DNA of 64,000 nt from Rothia mucilaginosa. Lineage in GTDB: Bacteria; Actinomycetota; Actinomycetes; Actinomycetales; Micrococcaceae. The translations under genes and the position numbers were made by a program. Location of the stretch: positions 168,039 through 232,038 of the forward strand of contig NZ_JVSP01000006.1 in the NCBI RefSeq assembly GCF_001061665.1, read 5' to 3'. Shown piece by piece: positions 56,216 to 64,000 of the stretch (the stretch's first letter is position 1; the number at the start of each line of letters is the position of its first letter). The notes beneath the pieces are model-generated. The model did not search any database, was not told the origin of the DNA, and worked only from the letters and a program-made list of their open reading frames with translations.

Positions 56216-57025
56216 CTAGGAACCGAAACGGCGGGAACGGTTCGCGTAGTCCCGCAGGGCACGCAGAAAATCAACGCGCGTGAAATCCGGCCACAGGGCA
56301 CGGCAGAAATAAAACTCGGAATACGCGCTCTGCCAGGTCATAAAACCGGACAGGCGCTGCTCACCCGAAGTGCGAATCAGCAGGTCCGGGTCAGGCATAT
56401 CGGCGGTGTACAGGTGCGAGGAAATATCCTCAACGTTCAGCAGGTCAGCCATATCCTCGAGAGAGGTTCCCTTCGCGGCGGCTTCGAGCAGAACCGAGCG
56501 GACCGCATCCACAATCTCCTGGCGGCCGCCGTAACCGACCGCAATGTTCACCCGCACGCCGGATAGGTGCGCAGTCTGCTCAATCGCCCAGTCCAGGCGC
56601 TCGTGCAGCTGCCGAGGAATCAGGTCAATATTGCCGATAGCGCGCACCGGACCGCACGCAGACTCCACCAGCCGTACCAGGAAGTTATCGATGACCGCCA
56701 CCAGGCCGGTCAGTTCCTTCTCGGGGCGCTTGAGGTTCTCAACCGAGAGCATGTACAGGCTCACCTGCGGAATCGACAGCTCGGTGCACCAGGCCAGAAA
56801 ATCAATAATTCGCTCCGCACCGGCGGCGTGGCCCTCACGGGTGCTCAAGCCGCGCTGAGCCGCCCAGCGGCGGTTACCGTCCACCAGCACTCCAATGTGG
56901 GCGGGCAGGATTTCAGGGCTCAGCGAGCGCTCCAGGGCCCGCTCGTAGACGGTCAGCTCCGTGACAGTACCGGGGTTGCTGGCATGACCGTGCACGGTAA
57001 TCACGGGCAGGGCGTTAGCGCTCAT
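56216..57025 (-). CDS. uppS: (2Z,6E)-farnesyl-diphosphate-synthase-like cis-prenyltransferase (UppS family)
   Basis: A 269-residue cis-prenyltransferase. The P-loop block reads LVDGNRRWA (D49), where decaprenyl/undecaprenyl synthases usually have DGNGRWA. The Asn-Arg-Arg form, YLLSTENL-like YMLSVENLKRP, NIAVGYGGRQEIVDAVR and IRTSGEQRLSGFMTWQSAYSEFYF closely follow M. tuberculosis Rv1086, the short-chain Z-FPP synthase. It therefore probably makes the C15 primer for the polyprenyl carrier rather than the full carrier. ATG 57025 has GAGG eight bases upstream. It neighbours mca, as in M. tuberculosis. Confidence 0.88.
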   Translation of the reverse strand: MSANALPVITVHGHASNPGTVTELTVYERALERSLSPEILPAHIGVLVDGNRRWAAQRGLSTREGHAAGAERIIDFLAWCTELSIPQVSLYMLSVENLKRPEKELTGLVAVIDNFLVRLVESACGPVRAIGNIDLIPRQLHERLDWAIEQTAHLSGVRVNIAVGYGGRQEIVDAVRSVLLEAAAKGTSLEDMADLLNVEDISSHLYTADMPDPDLLIRTSGEQRLSGFMTWQSAYSEFYFCRALWPDFTRVDFLRALRDYANRSRRFGS

Positions 57026-57192
57026 GGCTCGTACCTCATTCGGCTGTCGAAGCGGATGCATCACGGGCTCTACGGTGTGAGAGCCCAAGCTCTAATTCTA
57101 CGCCCCGGGCGCGCGCCGCGGGGCTCCCCGCGGGTGCGGAAGGGCTGAGAATCGGCTCAAAATTTGTGGCATCTGGTGGCGGCATTCGGGGT

Positions 57193-57277
57193 TGTGTGCA
57201 GAGGCTGCACACATGATGTGCCTAAGAATGGATGATGCCCTTCACCTACGACTCATATCGTGGGTGAAGGGCATCAT
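57193..57277 (-). terminator. two adjacent hairpins downstream of mca
   Basis: A 15-bp stem (57232-57246 with 57263-57277) and a 9-bp stem (57193-57201 with 57205-57213, loop AGG). The first is the likely mca terminator. Confidence 0.8.
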
Positions 57278-57305
57278 TGGCTAACGTGGGGCGTTGCGCC
57301 CCAGC

Positions 57306-58277
57306 CTAGATGACGTAGTAGTCGCTCAGGCCCTCGTCCAGGCTAGATTCGGGCAGCTGAACCTCAGCGTGCGAGGCGGCCAGCGTGTAGTCCTCCCAAG
57401 GCCAAATATCCTTCAGCTGTTCGCTGGGAACGGCGAAGAACACGCCGTTCGGGTCCACCTGCGAGGCGTGCGCGCGCAAAGCCTGATCGCGCTGCTCAAA
57501 GTGGTCGGTCACCAGGATGCGGGTCGTAGTCTCGTGGCGAGGCGCCTCCCCCGAGGAGGCGCGGTGCGCGAGGTTCTCAATCCAGCCGCTCAGCAGGCTC
57601 TCACCGTGCGTATCGAGCAGATGCTCGTGCAGGGCGAGGGTGCGTTCGGGGTTGAATGCGCGGTCGTAATAGAGCTTCAGCGGGGTCCAGGGCTCGCCCT
57701 CACCCACGTAGGCTTCCGGGTCGCCTGCCTTCTCGAATGCTTCCACGGCAACCTTGTGGGTCATGATGTGGTCGGGGTGCGGGTAGCCGCCAATCTCGTC
57801 ATAGGTGATGATGATGTGCGGGCGGTACTCACGCACCAGACGCACGAGCGGCGCGGCGGCACGATCCAGGGGCATGGTGCCGAAGCTACCGAAGGGAAGC
57901 GGCGGCATGGGGTCGCCCTCGGGCAGACCAGAGTCGAAGAAGCCAATCCAGCGGTGTTCAATACCCATAATCTCGCGGGCAGCCGCCATCTCAGCGCGGC
58001 GCAGACCCGGTAGGTCGCGGTGCGCACGCGGGCTTTTATCGATCTCCTCATTCAGGATGTCACCGCGCTCGCCGCCGGTCATCGTCGCCACCATGAAGCG
58101 GGCACCACGGGCAATATACGCCGAGGCGGTACCGGCGCCCTTGGAGGACTCGTCGTCCGGGTGTGCGTGCACGGCCAGGATGCGCAGACCGGTGTAGTCC
58201 TCCTCCAGCGGCTTAATAGCCTCGACGGGAGGGTGAGTCGGCAGGTTCGCCTTCAGCTGTTCGATGGCTTCGCTCAC
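57306..58277 (-). CDS. mca: mycothiol S-conjugate amidase
   Basis: A 323-residue zinc amidase of the LmbE/PIG-L family that cleaves mycothiol conjugates of toxins to release mercapturates for export. Zinc-site motif HAHPDDE (37-43), then MTGGERGDILNE and the late GGYPHPDH block, which completes the metal site. The sequence matches Mca more than the related MshB (longer C-terminus, RGARFMVATMTGGERGD). Start GTG 58277 has AAAGGAGA before it. Its presence marks a mycothiol-producing actinobacterium. Divergent from greA. Confidence 0.94.
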   Translation of the reverse strand: MSEAIEQLKANLPTHPPVEAIKPLEEDYTGLRILAVHAHPDDESSKGAGTASAYIARGARFMVATMTGGERGDILNEEIDKSPRAHRDLPGLRRAEMAAAREIMGIEHRWIGFFDSGLPEGDPMPPLPFGSFGTMPLDRAAAPLVRLVREYRPHIIITYDEIGGYPHPDHIMTHKVAVEAFEKAGDPEAYVGEGEPWTPLKLYYDRAFNPERTLALHEHLLDTHGESLLSGWIENLAHRASSGEAPRHETTTRILVTDHFEQRDQALRAHASQVDPNGVFFAVPSEQLKDIWPWEDYTLAASHAEVQLPESSLDEGLSDYYVI

Positions 58278-58696
58278 GGTGGTCTCCTTTAGGTGATGCG
58301 CCAGGGGGTCGATGATGTGTCTGTGACTCGCAAATGCGAGCGCTACACGGCAGAAATTTTACGGTTGTAGCTTCTCGTATGATACCCAAGGATAGCGCCG
58401 GTGCACTAGCGCAGATGACGCCGTGTGACATCGTGAAACGTGCCGTCATATCAGCAGATTCACGGGCATGAAACAGTCTGATACTGGCGGAGTGTTCAGC
58501 TACCGGCGTGCGTACCGACGAAGGTGCGCTCAGAGGGGAAGAAGCGACCGAGCTACCAGCCGAAAACCCTCCGGTGCTCTAAAATAGGTCTGTTGATTCA
58601 TTCCGTTACCGGCGCCGCCGCGCATTGAACGCGGCACACGGTAGCGGGTTTATTCGTTTCGCACCGGCAACGCCGGCGCATAAGCAAAGGATACGC
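58278..58696. other. 419-base divergent region between mca and greA
   Basis: No gene is seen. A TAAAAT box (58580-58585) could serve greA with a leader of about 105 bases, but no good -35 is visible. In M. tuberculosis a small membrane-protein gene (Rv1081c) lies here; no frame in this gap has its features. Confidence 0.5.
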
Positions 58697-59194
58697 ATGG
58701 CTGACAACAACGGTGCATGGCTCACTCAGGACGCCTTCGACCGTCTCACCCAGGAGCTGGAGTACCTCTCCGGCCCGTACCGTCAGGAAATCGTCGACCG
58801 CATCGCGCAGGCACGCGACGAGGGCGACCTCCGTGAGAACGGCGGCTACCACGCCGCCCGCGACGAGCAGGCCAAGAACGAGGCACGCATCAAGCAGCTC
58901 AAGCACCTGCTGGAGACCGCCCACATTGGCGACGCTCCCGTCGACGACGGCGTTGTGGCCCTGGGTATGGTCATTGAGGCCGAGGTGGCGGGCCGCCACC
59001 TGAAGTTCCTGCTTGGTTCCCGCGAGATTGAGGACACCCTCCCCGCCGGTACCGATCTGAAGGTCTTCTCGGAGAAGTCTCCGCTGGGTGCCGCAATCCT
59101 GGGCGCCAAGCAGGGTGACACCGTCACCTACGAGGCGCCGAACGGCAAGGAACTGAGCGCCAAGATTGTCTCTGTGACCCCCTACCACGCCTAA
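58697..59194 (+). CDS. greA: transcription elongation factor GreA
   Basis: A 165-residue GreA. The N-terminal coiled coil holds LTQDAFDRLTQELEYL and the tip acidic pair in ARDEGDLRENGGYHAARDEQ (about residues 39-58), which enters the RNA polymerase secondary channel to trigger cleavage of backtracked RNA. The C-terminal FKBP-like domain ends with SPLGAAILGAKQGDTVTYEAPNG. Full length. ATG 58697 has AAAGG seven bases upstream. Confidence 0.96.
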   Translation: MADNNGAWLTQDAFDRLTQELEYLSGPYRQEIVDRIAQARDEGDLRENGGYHAARDEQAKNEARIKQLKHLLETAHIGDAPVDDGVVALGMVIEAEVAGRHLKFLLGSREIEDTLPAGTDLKVFSEKSPLGAAILGAKQGDTVTYEAPNGKELSAKIVSVTPYHA

Positions 59195-59250
59195 GTCGAG
59201 GCTCATAGATTTGCGGCTGTCGAGGTCCACGGCCCCAGCGCCAACACGCT

Positions 59251-59296
59251 AAAAGTGCGGGGTGCCGATTCTTCGGAATCGGCACCCCGCACTTTT
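59251..59296. terminator. bidirectional terminator, 21-bp stem with TTCG tetraloop
   Basis: Left arm 59251-59271, loop TTCG, right arm 59276-59296, then a T-run. It separates convergent greA and ilvA. Confidence 0.96.
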
Positions 59297-59362
59297 TATG
59301 TCTTCCGCTTCACCGCGTGAAGATTCACGAGCGAGCGGCAACCCACAAAATGTAAGGTCGGC

Positions 59363-60616
59363 TTAGTAGACGATAATCGGCTTGAAGCCCTCGTCCTCCA
59401 AGGCAGAAATGACCTGGCGGCAGTGCTCCACACCCTTGGTTTCCATGTCGATGGTGATGGACACATCGCCCATGGAGAGCGAGCCACCCACGCGGGTGTG
59501 ATCCACACCGGTAACGTTCGCGTCGTTCTCGGAAATAATACGGGAGATGGTCGCCAACTCACCCGGGCGGTCAGAGAGCATCATCTTAATGGTCATGTAA
59601 CGGCCGGCAGCGGAAAGACCGCGCTGAATCACCTTCAGCATGAGCATCGGGTCAATATTGCCGCCAGAGAGCACACACACGACCGTACCCAGGTCGCCGT
59701 ACTCTTCCTTCAGCTTGCCGTTCATCAGCGCCGCCACGGGCACCGAACCGGCAGGCTCCACCACAAGCTTGTTACGTTCCATCAGAAAGATTAGGGCGCG
59801 GGCGATATCGTCTTCGCTCACGGTCGCCACGTCATCCACCAGCTCCTTGATGATGGAGAAGGGCATCTGGCCGGGGCGACCCACGGCGATACCGTCGGCA
59901 ATGGTGGAGACCTTCTTCAGGGGCACCAGAGCATCTGCAGCCAGCGACAGCGGGTAGGCCGCGGCGTGCTCAGCCTGAACACCGATAATCTTGATCTTCT
60001 TGCCGAGCTCCTGCTCCTTCGCGCGAATCGCCGCGGACAGGCCGGCCAGCAGGCCGCCGCCGCCAACGCCCACGATGACGGTATCCACATCGGGCACCTG
60101 CTCCAGAATCTCCAGGCCAATCGTGCCCTGGCCCGCGATAATGTCTTCGTTATCGAAGGGGTGCACGAAGACCGCGCCGGTCTCTTCGGCGTAGCGCTTC
60201 GCCTCCGCCAGGGCCTCGTCCACGGTCACGCCGTACAGCTCAACCTCGGCACCGTGATCGCGGGTTGCGGTAATCTTCGGCAGCGCCGCGCCCAGCGGCA
60301 TGTAGATGCGGGCCTTAATGCCCAGGCGGTCAGCCGCCAGGGCCACACCCTGCGCGTGGTTACCCGCGCTCGCGGCCACCACGCCGCGCTTCTCCTCCTC
60401 CTCGGAGAGCTTTGCCATGCGCACATACGCGCCGCGCACCTTGAACGAACCGGCGCGTTGCAGGTTCTCACACTTGAAGAACACCTCGGAACCCAGGCGC
60501 TGGCTCAGGGCACGCGAATGGGCGACCGGGGTGCGTTCAATAACGCCTTCGAGCAGCTCTGCGGCACGTTCAATATCGGTAATGGTCACGGGCAGGGAGT
60601 CGAGATCTACGCTCAC
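59363..60616 (-). CDS. ilvA: threonine ammonia-lyase with C-terminal ACT domain
   Basis: A 417-residue PLP enzyme that deaminates threonine to 2-oxobutyrate, the entry to isoleucine synthesis. The PLP lysine is K59 in GSFKVRGA; the glycine loop is VGVGGGGLLAGL and the Ser/Gly end is LSGGN. One ACT domain (about residues 335-417, starting MTIKMMLSDRPGEL) makes it the shorter TdcB-ACT type rather than the two-ACT IlvA of E. coli. GTG 60616 is favoured (GGA six bases upstream); an ATG at 60676 would add 20 residues. Confidence 0.9.
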   Translation of the reverse strand: MSVDLDSLPVTITDIERAAELLEGVIERTPVAHSRALSQRLGSEVFFKCENLQRAGSFKVRGAYVRMAKLSEEEEKRGVVAASAGNHAQGVALAADRLGIKARIYMPLGAALPKITATRDHGAEVELYGVTVDEALAEAKRYAEETGAVFVHPFDNEDIIAGQGTIGLEILEQVPDVDTVIVGVGGGGLLAGLSAAIRAKEQELGKKIKIIGVQAEHAAAYPLSLAADALVPLKKVSTIADGIAVGRPGQMPFSIIKELVDDVATVSEDDIARALIFLMERNKLVVEPAGSVPVAALMNGKLKEEYGDLGTVVCVLSGGNIDPMLMLKVIQRGLSAAGRYMTIKMMLSDRPGELATISRIISENDANVTGVDHTRVGGSLSMGDVSITIDMETKGVEHCRQVISALEDEGFKPIIVY

Positions 60617-60702
60617 AGGTTTTCCATTCTGACAGTGCGTTGCCCCGCGGGCGCGGGGCGGTGATGTATTGCTCATCCCATTTTAGAGGATGGGTACAGT
60701 GA

Positions 60703-60732
60703 AGGGGGCTACTCGGTCGCGAGTAGCCCCCT
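60703..60732. terminator. 13-bp perfect hairpin between the AI-2E permease and ilvA genes
   Basis: Stem 60703-60715 with 60720-60732, loop GTCG. It lies about 118 bases after the permease stop and 87 bases before ilvA on the same (minus) strand, so it probably ends the permease transcript. Confidence 0.75.
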
Positions 60733-60849
60733 AGCGAGACACCGCCGTAGACGGCATCGCGGCCGGCGGTATCGCCGGGAGGAGATAGCGGAGCGTTATC
60801 GAGGATGGCGGGGTGCCATACGCCAAAACCTCCCGCTCGATGCAGGCCC

Positions 60850-62124
60850 CTAGTCTTCGGAGGAGTCCGAAACCTCGGAAGCCCGATTCTCAGGCTCCTC
60901 AGCCTTCTGATGGCGCGGCACTCGGGAGGCCAGCTTCTTGACGCTCTCCTGCCGTTCCTGGGCCTTCTCCTCAGCATGCTCGCGGCGAGCCACCTCGTGC
61001 GGGAAGAGGAACTCCTCATCGCGCAGGCTGGGGTCGTGTTCCCAACCGCGATCCGCCAGGTAGCGCACCACCGAGTTCACCACGGCCAGCGTCGGCACCG
61101 CGAACAGCGCGCCCACGGCACCGAAAATCATGGAGCCGCCGGCCACCGAGAAAATCACGGCCAGCGGGTGCAGGGACACAGCCTTACCCATGATGAGCGG
61201 CTGCAGAATATGCGACTCCACCTGCTGCACCAGTAGCACGATGCCCAGCATAATCAGCGCCTGCACCGGCCCCAGGGCCACGAGCGCCAGAAGCACCGCC
61301 ACGGCACCGGAGAACAGCGCACCAATCACCGGGATAAAGGAACCCAGGAACACCAGCACGCCCAGCGGAATTGCCAGGGGCACACCCAGGATGGCGGCGC
61401 CCAGGCCGATACCGATGGCATCAATCGCGGCCACCAGAATCTGCACGCGGACGTAGGCGCCCAGGGACTTCCAGCCCGCGCGGCCCGCACCGTTCACGGC
61501 CTCGCGCGCATCCTTGGGGAAGAGACCAACGACGAACAGCCAGATGCGTTCGCCCTCCATCAGGAAGAAAAGCAGCGTGAACAGGGTTAGGAGCACACCG
61601 GTTGCGACATCGGCAGCGGTCGAACCGACCCGAGACACGCCGTTCAGCACGGTGTTCGGATTGTCCTTAAAAGTGTTCTCAATCTGGTGCAGGAGCTGGT
61701 TCAGCTGGTCAGCACCCAAATCGTACCCGAGGCTCTTCAGCCACCAGTCCACGAGCTGCTGATAGCCCTGCACCGCCTTATTAGCCATCGTGGCGAAACC
61801 GCGCACCAGCTGCTGACCGGTCAGCGAAATAATCACAGCGAGAAGCAGCAGCAGACCCAGCTCGGCGATAGCAGCCGCGCCGCCGGCCCGCACGCCCTTC
61901 TTCCGCAGGAGCATGACGGTCGGGCTCAGCAGAGCCGCCAGGAGCATGGCCACCATCATCGCGATGACCAGCAGGGAGACGTGCCCCAAGCCCTTCCACA
62001 CGACCCAGCCCGCGCCGGCAATCACGATGAGGCGCCAGGACCACGCGCCGGCCACGTCCACGGCGAAGGGAACCCGGTAGCCCTCCCCCGCCCGACGTTC
62101 TTCGGCACTCGATGTATGCTTCAC
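60850..62124 (-). CDS. AI-2E family transporter
   Basis: A 424-residue membrane permease with about eight transmembrane helices between residues 25 and 360. The conserved late block PLGVLVFLGSFIPVIGALFSGAVAVLLALV and the QQVESHILQPLIMGKAVSLHPLAV signature identify the AI-2E/PerM family. Members export diverse small molecules or ions, so the substrate is open. A highly charged tail of about 60 residues follows. GTG 62124 has GAGAG five bases upstream; the open frame runs to a TTG at 62142. Confidence 0.9.
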   Translation of the reverse strand: MKHTSSAEERRAGEGYRVPFAVDVAGAWSWRLIVIAGAGWVVWKGLGHVSLLVIAMMVAMLLAALLSPTVMLLRKKGVRAGGAAAIAELGLLLLLAVIISLTGQQLVRGFATMANKAVQGYQQLVDWWLKSLGYDLGADQLNQLLHQIENTFKDNPNTVLNGVSRVGSTAADVATGVLLTLFTLLFFLMEGERIWLFVVGLFPKDAREAVNGAGRAGWKSLGAYVRVQILVAAIDAIGIGLGAAILGVPLAIPLGVLVFLGSFIPVIGALFSGAVAVLLALVALGPVQALIMLGIVLLVQQVESHILQPLIMGKAVSLHPLAVIFSVAGGSMIFGAVGALFAVPTLAVVNSVVRYLADRGWEHDPSLRDEEFLFPHEVARREHAEEKAQERQESVKKLASRVPRHQKAEEPENRASEVSDSSED

Positions 62125-62203
62125 GCTGTCTCTCTTTCTCAAGCCCGCCAGGTTGCTGGGCGAGCCGGTATTCGTGGGGCGCTAAACCCCGCCAAAGCCG
62201 CGA

Positions 62204-62234
62204 AAGCGGCGGCACCGCTACGGTACCGCCGCTT
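62204..62234 (-). terminator. terminator of the Bax-inhibitor-like gene
   Basis: 14-base arms (62204-62217 and 62221-62234) pair with one mismatch and a three-base loop, 12 bases after the gene's stop on the minus strand. Confidence 0.7.
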
Positions 62235-62245
62235 CGTACGAATTT

Positions 62246-63181
62246 TTAGTCGTTGCTGAAGATGCTTGCCAGGTACATGAGTACGCGCAGAATCTCAACG
62301 TACAGCCACACCAGCGATGCGGTCAGGCCGAAAGCCAGGCGCCAGGACTCGCTCTGCGGCAGACCCGCATCCACAGCCTCGGCGGTCGTGGTGTAGTCAA
62401 TCAGCAGCGAGTAGGTTGCCATCGCAACCGCGATCAGAGCAATCGGCAGACCCAGCGGGATACCACCGATGCTCATGCTGTTCAGCGAGAAACCGAAGAG
62501 GCCCGCGGTCAGCATGGACACCAGGCCGTAACCCAGGTAGCTGAGCGCACCAATCATGAAAATCTTATTCAGCTTGGGGGTGGTGCGAATCTTGCCGTTG
62601 GCGAAGAGAGCCAGGGTCACACCCGCAACCACGATGGTTGCCAGAACCGCCTGGATGGCGGTGCCCGGGTAGCGCAGGTTGACGATGGCGGACAGACCGC
62701 CCAGCATCATGCCCTCCATGAGCGCGTAGGCCATGACCAAAACCGGGGAAACCTTCTGCTTGAAGGAGTTCACGAGGCCCAGCACCAGGCCGCCCAGCAG
62801 ACCCAGGAGCATCAGCACGGGCACGTACCATGCGACCACGGCGCCCACCACGACCAGGCCCAGGTTAATGGCGGTCTTGACCAGCACGTCGTTCATGGTC
62901 AGACGCTCACCGGCCGGAATCGGCTCGGAGTAGGTCGGCTCGGAGTAGGTCGGAGCACTGTAATCGGTGTACTGCGGCTGACCGTAGCCCTGCTGGCCAT
63001 ACTGAGCCTGGCCGTACTGGGGCTGGCTCTGCTGACCGTAAGACTGCTGGCCGTACTGCGGCTGACCGTAAGCCTGCTGCTGGCTCTGCTGAGCCTGGCC
63101 ACCGGCGCCGAAGCGACCGAAGCGAGGATCGCCCTGCCCCTGCTTCTTCGTCATTGAATTAATAAGCGGGTTTCCCGCCAT
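62246..63181 (-). CDS. Bax inhibitor-1/YccA family membrane protein with Gln/Gly/Tyr-rich N-terminus
   Basis: A 311-residue protein. Residues 95-311 hold seven transmembrane helices of the BI-1/YccA_like actinobacterial family (MNDVLVKTAINLGLVVVGAVVAWY; VWLYVEILRVLMYLASIF at the end). Residues 28-85 are a low-complexity stretch of short repeats built on YGQPQYGQQ and QYGQ, then two copies of TYSEP. BI-1 proteins elsewhere are pH-sensitive calcium leak channels. The role of the repeat tail is unknown. ATG 63181 has AAGGAGA seven bases upstream. Confidence 0.9.
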   Translation of the reverse strand: MAGNPLINSMTKKQGQGDPRFGRFGAGGQAQQSQQQAYGQPQYGQQSYGQQSQPQYGQAQYGQQGYGQPQYTDYSAPTYSEPTYSEPIPAGERLTMNDVLVKTAINLGLVVVGAVVAWYVPVLMLLGLLGGLVLGLVNSFKQKVSPVLVMAYALMEGMMLGGLSAIVNLRYPGTAIQAVLATIVVAGVTLALFANGKIRTTPKLNKIFMIGALSYLGYGLVSMLTAGLFGFSLNSMSIGGIPLGLPIALIAVAMATYSLLIDYTTTAEAVDAGLPQSESWRLAFGLTASLVWLYVEILRVLMYLASIFSND

Positions 63182-63335
63182 CTTTCTCTCCTTGAATAGA
63201 TAAGTACTACTAATGCGTTTAATTATAACCGATGGTTGCCCAGCTCACGCTTCTGTTCGTTCTGAGCACGGCATAGTCTCACATAGCGCGACTCCGCGCA
63301 GACACCAGACTTTCGTAAGAGGCCGGCGAGAGATG

Positions 63336-64000
63336 CTAGGAGGCGTCACGCACATCCAGCGCATCCAGCAAGTCTTCCAGATAGCTCAGAACGGCCTGCT
63401 CCTCGTTCGTGCCAATCACCTCATCGGCCAGCTCCTTCACACTCGGCGCGGCATTCCCCGTGGCCACACCGTGTCCGGCGAAGCTAAGCATCCGGCTATC
63501 ATTCTCGCCGTCGCCGAAGGCGAGGATTCCTTCGGGGCTGTAGCCGAATCGCTCACAGAGATCCTGCAGACCCGTCGCCTTATTCACGCCCGTGCGAACC
63601 AGGTCGATTGCCCCGAAGCCGCTAACCAGCGGGGTCACACCCTCGGGCAGCACCTCGCGCAGGTGCGCGTTAATGCTTTGGGTCTGCGCCGGGGGGGTCA
63701 GCAGCGGGAACTTGATGGGTGCCCCGCGAGCCTCCTCAATGGAGTCAACCAGAATCGCACCGGGAAAGAAGAACCCCGCGAAGTCCTCCAGGGTCAGGGT
63801 ATCGGGAATACTCTGGCCCGTGTCCTCAAAGTAATTACGGATGACGTGCACAATCTGTTCGCGGCGATCCTTCGGTAGGAAGATTCCTTCGGTGGTGCAT
63901 ACGAGTAAGCCAATCTGCTTTAGCCCATCCAGCACTTCGTAGATGGCGGGAACGTCTTCCTCTCGGAAGGGGTGCACCGCCAGCTGGCCGCTATCGTCTG
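63336..64000 (-). CDS. HAD superfamily hydrolase (Cof-type), partial, N-terminus beyond the window
   Basis: The open frame runs off the right edge; 221 residues are visible. The C-terminal core shows K in GVNKATGLQDLCERFGYSPEGILAFGDGENDSRML, with motif IV GDGENDSRM binding magnesium, and the cap region lies before it. Upstream, the residues DDSGQLAVHPF continue in frame to position 64000, so the GTG at 63977 is internal. The family dephosphorylates sugar phosphates, flavin precursors and similar small molecules. The nucleophile Asp is not in view. Confidence 0.88.
   Translation of the reverse strand, partial: DDSGQLAVHPFREEDVPAIYEVLDGLKQIGLLVCTTEGIFLPKDRREQIVHVIRNYFEDTGQSIPDTLTLEDFAGFFFPGAILVDSIEEARGAPIKFPLLTPPAQTQSINAHLREVLPEGVTPLVSGFGAIDLVRTGVNKATGLQDLCERFGYSPEGILAFGDGENDSRMLSFAGHGVATGNAAPSVKELADEVIGTNEEQAVLSYLEDLLDALDVRDAS

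Noticed and set aside
58598-59230. A 210-codon minus-strand frame opposite greA
   Set aside because: Antisense to greA, whose coiled-coil and tip motifs are complete. No family-like features.
62920-63110. Short tandem repeats, considered as a CRISPR array
   Set aside because: The repeats are in frame inside the Bax-inhibitor-like gene and encode the YGQ-rich tail. There are no spacers of constant length and no cas genes.

Overview
The window reads as chromosomal DNA of a high-GC Gram-positive actinobacterium of the family Micrococcaceae, most likely a Rothia close to R. mucilaginosa. The grounds are a mycothiol-dependent enzyme (Mca), a WhiB regulator followed by a DUF3499 gene, a TIGR03089 protein, an actinobacterial Z-prenyl synthase, GC near 59 percent by eye and strong GC-ending codon use. 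The genus call is inference from gene content; no database search was possible.

Layout. 1-5 kb: a DUF2505 protein, a TagD-like cytidylyltransferase, sufU-sufS, pth and rplY, all but the first on the minus strand. 5-28 kb: a large surface-polysaccharide locus. dTDP-L-rhamnose synthesis is encoded by rfbB plus a fused RmlC-RmlD (minus) and a divergent rfbA (plus). These are followed by a Wzz/tyrosine-kinase chain-length regulator and a small nucleotidyltransferase-PqqD pair (plus). Then comes a long minus-strand run: an ABC exporter, seven glycosyltransferases (GT2, GT4, CgeB-like and polysialyltransferase-like types), a CMP-nonulosonate synthetase, a four-domain CBS-NeuB-SAF-TIM-barrel fusion, an acyltransferase and an O-antigen ligase/polymerase. 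A low-molecular-weight tyrosine phosphatase with a very long N-terminal tail (plus) closes the locus. The set predicts a rhamnose- and sialic-acid-like-sugar-containing glycan controlled by a tyrosine kinase/phosphatase couple.

28-41 kb: housekeeping backbone: prs, glmU, tRNA-Gln, an ABC-F ATPase, ispE, rsmA, tatD, rsmI and a protein O-mannosyltransferase. This matches the order familiar from M. tuberculosis (Rv1002c-Rv1018c), but with two glycan insertions: the 23-kb locus between prs and rplY, and a tandem pair of GT25 glycosyltransferases between tatD and rsmA. 41-49 kb: a DUF1461 membrane protein, DUF3499, WhiB, a 685-base AT-rich gap, TIGR03089, GtrA, purK, purE and a FemX-like enzyme. 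49-64 kb: central metabolism and maintenance: glpX, a beta carbonic anhydrase, fumC, poxB, a NUDIX hydrolase, an A24 prepilin-peptidase-like protein, a short-chain Z-prenyl synthase, mca, greA, ilvA, an AI-2E family permease, a Bax-inhibitor-like protein with a Gln/Gly/Tyr-rich tail, and the C-terminal part of a HAD hydrolase cut by the window end.

Most transcription units end in long, nearly perfect GC hairpins flanked by A and T runs, often bidirectional. Several genes start 6-8 bases after a TANNNT box with no usable Shine-Dalgarno, suggesting leaderless transcripts. The observations most worth following are the CBS-NeuB-SAF-TIM fusion, the orphan nucleotidyltransferase-PqqD pair, and the GT25 duplication that carries its upstream region with it.
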